Origin: Alphaproteobacteria bacterium
GTDB lineage: Bacteria; Pseudomonadota; Alphaproteobacteria; Micavibrionales; CSBR16-224
Length of the DNA: 8,626 nt
Direction of reading: 5' to 3'
Assembly (NCBI GenBank): GCA_007116755.1
Contig: SKHU01000195.1
Span: 1-8,626 of the forward strand
The notes under the pieces were generated by a model, which saw only the letters and a program-made list of their open reading frames with translations, searched no databases and had not been told where the DNA came from. Numbering within the stretch: position 1 is the stretch's first letter; every line of letters begins with the position of its first letter. Positions 5,120 to 8,626 of the stretch are shown piece by piece. A program made the translations under genes and the position numbers.

Positions 5120-6949
5120 TCACACCGCCTTGCGGATTACGCCCAAAAAAGCCGGTCCGTATTTGTCCAGCTTGCTTGCGCCGACGCCGTGAACCATCGC
5201 CATGCTCTCCATCGTGTCAGGTTTCAGCAGCACCATATCCTGCAATGTTTTATCGTGAAAAATCACATAGGGCGGCACGCCCTGCTTGCGGGCGAGTTCC
5301 GTGCGCACGGCCTTTAAGTCATTGAAAAGCGCAATATCGACCTCATCGGCAAAGCTTTGCTCTGCAGCGGCTTTGCGGAGGGTTTTGCGCTTTTTGCCTT
5401 TTTCGGCCTTACGCAGACGCAATGTTTTTTTCTCTTTTAAAAAATCCAGCCCCGCCTGCGTCAGTTGCAATCCGCCGTATTGCGCATCCACTTTCAAAAG
5501 GTTCAACGCAATCAACTGGCGAAACACCGCCTGCCATTCCGCAGCGGAAAAATCGGCGCCGATGCCGTAAACGCTGATTTTCTCATGGCCGAAGCCTAAT
5601 ATGCGCGCATTCTCTTTGCCGCGCAGCACATCTGTCACATAACCGGTACCAAAGCGCTGGTCGGTGCGATAGACGGCGGAAAGTGCCTTTTGCGCAACAA
5701 CCGTACCGTCAAATGTTTCGGGCGGGTTAAGGCAGGTATCGCAATTGCCGCAAGGCGCGCAACTGTCTCCGAAATAATCCAGTATCACCTGACGGCGGCA
5801 ACCGGCTGTTTCGCACAGCCCCAGCAGCGCATTAAGCTTTTGGTGTTCAATGCGTTTTTGTGCTTCGGACGCAGATGACGTCTCGACAAAGTTGCGCTGC
5901 ATCGCGGCATCCTGCGCGCCATAGATCATCAGCGCGCTCGCGGGCAGGCCGTCCCGCCCCGCACGGCCTGTCTCCTGATAATAGGCCTCGATATTTTTCG
6001 GAATGGTCATATGCGCGACAAAGCGCACATCGGGTTTATCGATCCCCATGCCGAAGGCAATCGTGGCCACGATAATAATCTTCTCTTCCTGCAAAAATCT
6101 TTCCAGATGTTTTTTGCGCATATCCGCCGCCATACCGGCATGATACGGCAGGGCGGTAAACCCTTCCCCGCACAGCCATGCGGCGGTTTCTTCCGTCAGC
6201 TTGCGTGACAGGCAATAAACGATACCGCTGTCCTGCGCGTGATGTTCCCTGATAAAAGACAGCATTTGCGCGCGGGCATTGTTTTTCCCGACGATGCTGT
6301 AATGAATATTCGGCCTGTCAAACCCCGCAATAAAACTCTGCCCGTCCTCCAGCTTCAGACAATCGATAATATCGCGGCGGGTCGGGGCATCGGCCGTGGC
6401 GGTCAAGGCCATGCGCGGCACAGACGGATATCTTTCCGCAAGCACGGAAAGCTGTTTGTAATGCGGACGAAAATCATGCCCCCATTGCGACACACAATGC
6501 GCCTCGTCAATCGCGAACAGGGCGATGGGCGCTTCATCCAGCAAATGCATGAAATCATCCATCAAGAGCCGCTCGGGTGCAACATAGACAAGATCAACTT
6601 CTCCACGCAAAACGGCGTTTTTTGTTTCAGCGATATCGCCGCCGCTGATGGTGGAATTGACCGCAGCCGCACGAATGCCCAGTTGCCGCAAGGCATCGAC
6701 CTGATTTTGCATGAGCGCAATCAGCGGCGAGATCACAACCCCCACCCCGTTCCGCAGCAAAGAAGGAATTTGATAACACAGTGATTTACCGCCGCCTGTG
6801 GGCATCAGCACAAAAGCATGACCGCCGCAGGTCACATGATCAATCACTTCCGCCTGCGCCCCCCGGAAATGATCAAAACCATAGGTCTTTTGCAAAATTT
6901 CCAGCGCAGAATCGGGAGATACGGGGCTATGGAGAAGTGTATCCGTCAT
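5120..6949 (-). CDS. recQ: ATP-dependent DNA helicase RecQ
   Basis: 3'-to-5' superfamily 2 helicase that unwinds DNA in recombination and stalled-fork repair. The 609 residues equal the E. coli length. Order of parts: motif 0 FDHFRGAQAEVI (25-36), Walker A MPTGGGKS (49-56, Lys55), DEAH box (148-151) in AIDEAHCVSQWGHDFRP including the aromatic-rich loop, then FGMGIDKPDVRF and the arginine-finger motif QETGRAGRDG (325-334). The zinc subdomain has Cys384, Cys400, Cys403 and Cys406 (CRRQVILDYFG...CGNCDTC). The RQC winged helix follows (AVYRTDQRFGTGYVTDVLRG), and an HRDC domain closes the protein (VPPYVIFHDKTL to VHGVGASKLDKYG). AAAGGA sits eight bases before the ATG, inside the end of mnmC, and only three bases separate the two genes, so they form an operon. 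It converges on the Sel1 gene 49 bases away, with no clear terminator between them. Confidence 0.98.
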   Translation of the reverse strand: MTDTLLHSPVSPDSALEILQKTYGFDHFRGAQAEVIDHVTCGGHAFVLMPTGGGKSLCYQIPSLLRNGVGVVISPLIALMQNQVDALRQLGIRAAAVNSTISGGDIAETKNAVLRGEVDLVYVAPERLLMDDFMHLLDEAPIALFAIDEAHCVSQWGHDFRPHYKQLSVLAERYPSVPRMALTATADAPTRRDIIDCLKLEDGQSFIAGFDRPNIHYSIVGKNNARAQMLSFIREHHAQDSGIVYCLSRKLTEETAAWLCGEGFTALPYHAGMAADMRKKHLERFLQEEKIIIVATIAFGMGIDKPDVRFVAHMTIPKNIEAYYQETGRAGRDGLPASALMIYGAQDAAMQRNFVETSSASEAQKRIEHQKLNALLGLCETAGCRRQVILDYFGDSCAPCGNCDTCLNPPETFDGTVVAQKALSAVYRTDQRFGTGYVTDVLRGKENARILGFGHEKISVYGIGADFSAAEWQAVFRQLIALNLLKVDAQYGGLQLTQAGLDFLKEKKTLRLRKAEKGKKRKTLRKAAAEQSFADEVDIALFNDLKAVRTELARKQGVPPYVIFHDKTLQDMVLLKPDTMESMAMVHGVGASKLDKYGPAFLGVIRKAV

Positions 6950-6952
6950 TTT

Positions 6953-8626
6953 TTATCCTTTTAAATTCCGGTTGCGCTTCAACGCCCGTATAACAAAACG
7001 CTCCGGCGCAAGTGCCGCGGCGACATGCTGCGGCACGGGCAGCGGATCGTCGCAGATTTGTGCGGCGATGATTTCCCCTGCCAGCGGCGCGGCGGTCATA
7101 CCATGTGACCCGAATGCGCCGCACAGGTAAAGCCCTGAATGAAACCGCGGCGTCTCTAACGCAAACCGCGCGGCATCGGGACAGCCCCCCGCAACCGGCA
7201 GATAATCCGGCACAGCGCTGCGCAATCCGCCGCGCCCCTGCATATCCCCTGCACAGAGGCCGTCAAAAAATTCCTGCGGCAAAAATTCCTGCCATGCGGC
7301 AAGATTTTTACGATGCCCCGCCTCCGTCACCGAAAATGCGTCCGCCGTTTTTTGATTTTTCTCAAATGTCGCACCGGCATAATGCATACCCTCTGTTGCA
7401 GGCGGGAAATAGCCGTTTTGCATGACCACTGTTTTCAGTTTCTCCGATAGAGGATTCGCAGGACAATAGCTGATCTGCCCGCCCGTCAGACGCAGTTCAA
7501 GAAACGCCGCCTCGGCAAAACCTGCCAGTGCCGCGCCGGAGGCCGGTACCATATACTCCGCCTCCGCCAAAATGCCGCCGCTGTTTCGCGCCGACCAGAT
7601 GCCGTCTTTATATGTGATTTCCTCCGCAACCGTTGCGGTTTTGACGGAATTTTTTTCAGGAAACGCCGCCAGCAATGCAGCGCAGAATTGACGCGGCGAG
7701 ATCATCCCCGCATCGGGATAGAACAGCCCGTCGCTTTTCATCTCCACCCCCGCGATCTCCGTTGCCTGCTTCGCCGTGACTCGCCGCGCCATATCATCCG
7801 TCAATACGCCGTTTGTTATAATGCCGTCATACCGTTTTTTCAGCGCCGCATCACCGCCGTCAAGCAGTAATGCCCCCGTCTGCCGCCACCCCGCCTCTGC
7901 GCCCAGATGCTGCATCAGCCGCAGCAAATGGCAAAACGCATGGCCGTAAAAATCGCCCATCGGCGACGGTGCCGCGGTCAGCCGCGGATAAACGATACCG
8001 ACAGGATTGCCCGAAGCGGCAGAGGCAATATCTTCCGCCTTTTCCAGTACCGTCACCGCAACACCGCGCGCGGCCAGCGCATAAGCCGCCGACGCACCCG
8101 CGATTCCCGCGCCGATGACAATTGCGCGGCGCGGCGCAGAATATTTTTTTTCTCTGCCCTGCTTATATGTACCGGCCAGCATATCGCGTTTGTTGCCGAA
8201 ACCGCGCCTTTTCTCCACCGCAAAACCCGCCGACTCCAGACCGCGCCGTACCGCCCCCGCCGCCGTGAAGGTCGAAAACGTGCCGCCACGCACTGTCAGC
8301 CGTGCCATTTCCGCAAACAGATTTTCATCCCACATCTCCGGATTTTTAGAAGGCGCAAACCCGTCCAGATACCACGCATCAATCCCCGTTTCGATTTGCG
8401 GCAGCAATTCCGCGATATCTCCCAGCCCCAGCAGCAGATGAGCCCCGTAAAATCCGGATAAATGAAACCCCGCCACCGGCGGCGGGTACTGCGTCAGAAA
8501 CTCCTGCGCTATTGTTTGCAATTGCGGCCAATGCGCATAAATGCGCTGTAACTCGTCTTTTTTCACGGGATGTTTTTCAAAAGAAAGATAAACCAGCCGC
8601 GCCGTTTTCGGAGCAATTTTGCGCCA
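6953..8626 (-). CDS. mnmC: Bifunctional tRNA mnm5s2U biosynthesis protein MnmC, 5' end beyond the window
   Basis: Acts on wobble uridine 34 of certain tRNAs. The C-terminal FAD-dependent oxidoreductase domain (MnmC1) removes the carboxymethyl group of cmnm5U, and the N-terminal SAM-dependent methyltransferase domain (MnmC2) methylates the resulting nm5U to mnm5U. About 557 residues are visible against 668 in E. coli. The methyltransferase part shows IDAWYLDGFAPSKNPEMWDE (near 8386-8327), GGTFSTFTAAGAVRRGL and GFGNKRDMLAG. The FAD part starts with the dinucleotide motif AIVIGAGIAGASAAYALAAR (near 8125-8066) and continues through ASAASGNPVGIVYPRL to the C-terminal GLYLCGAFGSHGMTAAPLAG. An in-frame GTG at 8566 is not the start: the 20 codons before it up to the window edge (ending in RLVYLSFEKHP) still match the family. 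About 70 residues, including the SAM-binding GxGxG motif, are therefore missing from view. It is followed after three bases by recQ. Confidence 0.96.
   Translation of the reverse strand, partial: WRKIAPKTARLVYLSFEKHPVKKDELQRIYAHWPQLQTIAQEFLTQYPPPVAGFHLSGFYGAHLLLGLGDIAELLPQIETGIDAWYLDGFAPSKNPEMWDENLFAEMARLTVRGGTFSTFTAAGAVRRGLESAGFAVEKRRGFGNKRDMLAGTYKQGREKKYSAPRRAIVIGAGIAGASAAYALAARGVAVTVLEKAEDIASAASGNPVGIVYPRLTAAPSPMGDFYGHAFCHLLRLMQHLGAEAGWRQTGALLLDGGDAALKKRYDGIITNGVLTDDMARRVTAKQATEIAGVEMKSDGLFYPDAGMISPRQFCAALLAAFPEKNSVKTATVAEEITYKDGIWSARNSGGILAEAEYMVPASGAALAGFAEAAFLELRLTGGQISYCPANPLSEKLKTVVMQNGYFPPATEGMHYAGATFEKNQKTADAFSVTEAGHRKNLAAWQEFLPQEFFDGLCAGDMQGRGGLRSAVPDYLPVAGGCPDAARFALETPRFHSGLYLCGAFGSHGMTAAPLAGEIIAAQICDDPLPVPQHVAAALAPERFVIRALKRNRNLKG

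Noticed and set aside
6239..6784. 181-codon plus-strand ORF
   Set aside because: Antisense to the helicase core of recQ; the translation has no recognisable features.
7907..8461. 184-codon plus-strand ORF
   Set aside because: Antisense to mnmC. Arg/Pro-rich translation typical of a shadow frame.
8564..8566. GTG as start of MnmC
   Set aside because: The 20 codons upstream to the window edge continue the MnmC homology (RLVYLSFEKHP), so the gene is cut by the window rather than truncated.

Overview
The window looks like a chromosomal stretch of a proteobacterium, most likely an alphaproteobacterium. The evidence is the alphaproteobacterial style of L27 (GRDSAGRRLGVKKFGGE) and of the L21 C-terminus (FKKKRRQNYRRKKGHKQ), the rplU-rpmA-obgE order, and a short Obg without a long acidic C-terminal extension. 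GC is moderate: sampled lines give about 57% in obgE and about 44% in the Sel1-repeat region. No rRNA, tRNA, CRISPR array, phage gene or insertion sequence is visible.

Layout. (1) 1-647, minus: glyoxalase II gene (gloB), cut at its 3' end by the window. (2) 674-1150, plus: peroxiredoxin Q/Bcp, divergent from gloB. Its near-consensus promoter lies inside the first codons of gloB. (3) 1133-1891, minus: a 252-residue protein I do not recognise, overlapping the bcp stop region tail to tail. (4) 1892-2106: a divergent intergenic region with one strong promoter facing each way and a 15-bp palindrome between them. (5) 2107-3851, plus: rplU, rpmA and obgE, with a strong intrinsic terminator between rpmA and obgE. 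(6) 3866-5070, plus: a membrane-anchored Sel1-repeat protein gene split by a frameshift, with an 18-codon in-frame, hairpin-bearing insertion in one repeat loop. (7) 5120-8626, minus: recQ preceded by mnmC (bifunctional tRNA wobble-uridine modification enzyme, N-terminus outside the window), tightly coupled as an operon.

How the genes relate. gloB and bcp are both detoxification genes (methylglyoxal-derived thioesters, peroxides) sharing a 26-bp divergent gap. rplU-rpmA-obgE is the classic large-subunit protein and ribosome-assembly GTPase cluster. mnmC and recQ join tRNA modification and DNA repair in one transcript without an obvious functional link. Most of the window is conserved housekeeping sequence. 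The parts worth a second look are the unrecognised gene with its divergent promoter region, the terminator immediately ahead of obgE, and the decaying or rearranging Sel1-repeat gene. I see no convincing new multi-gene system here.
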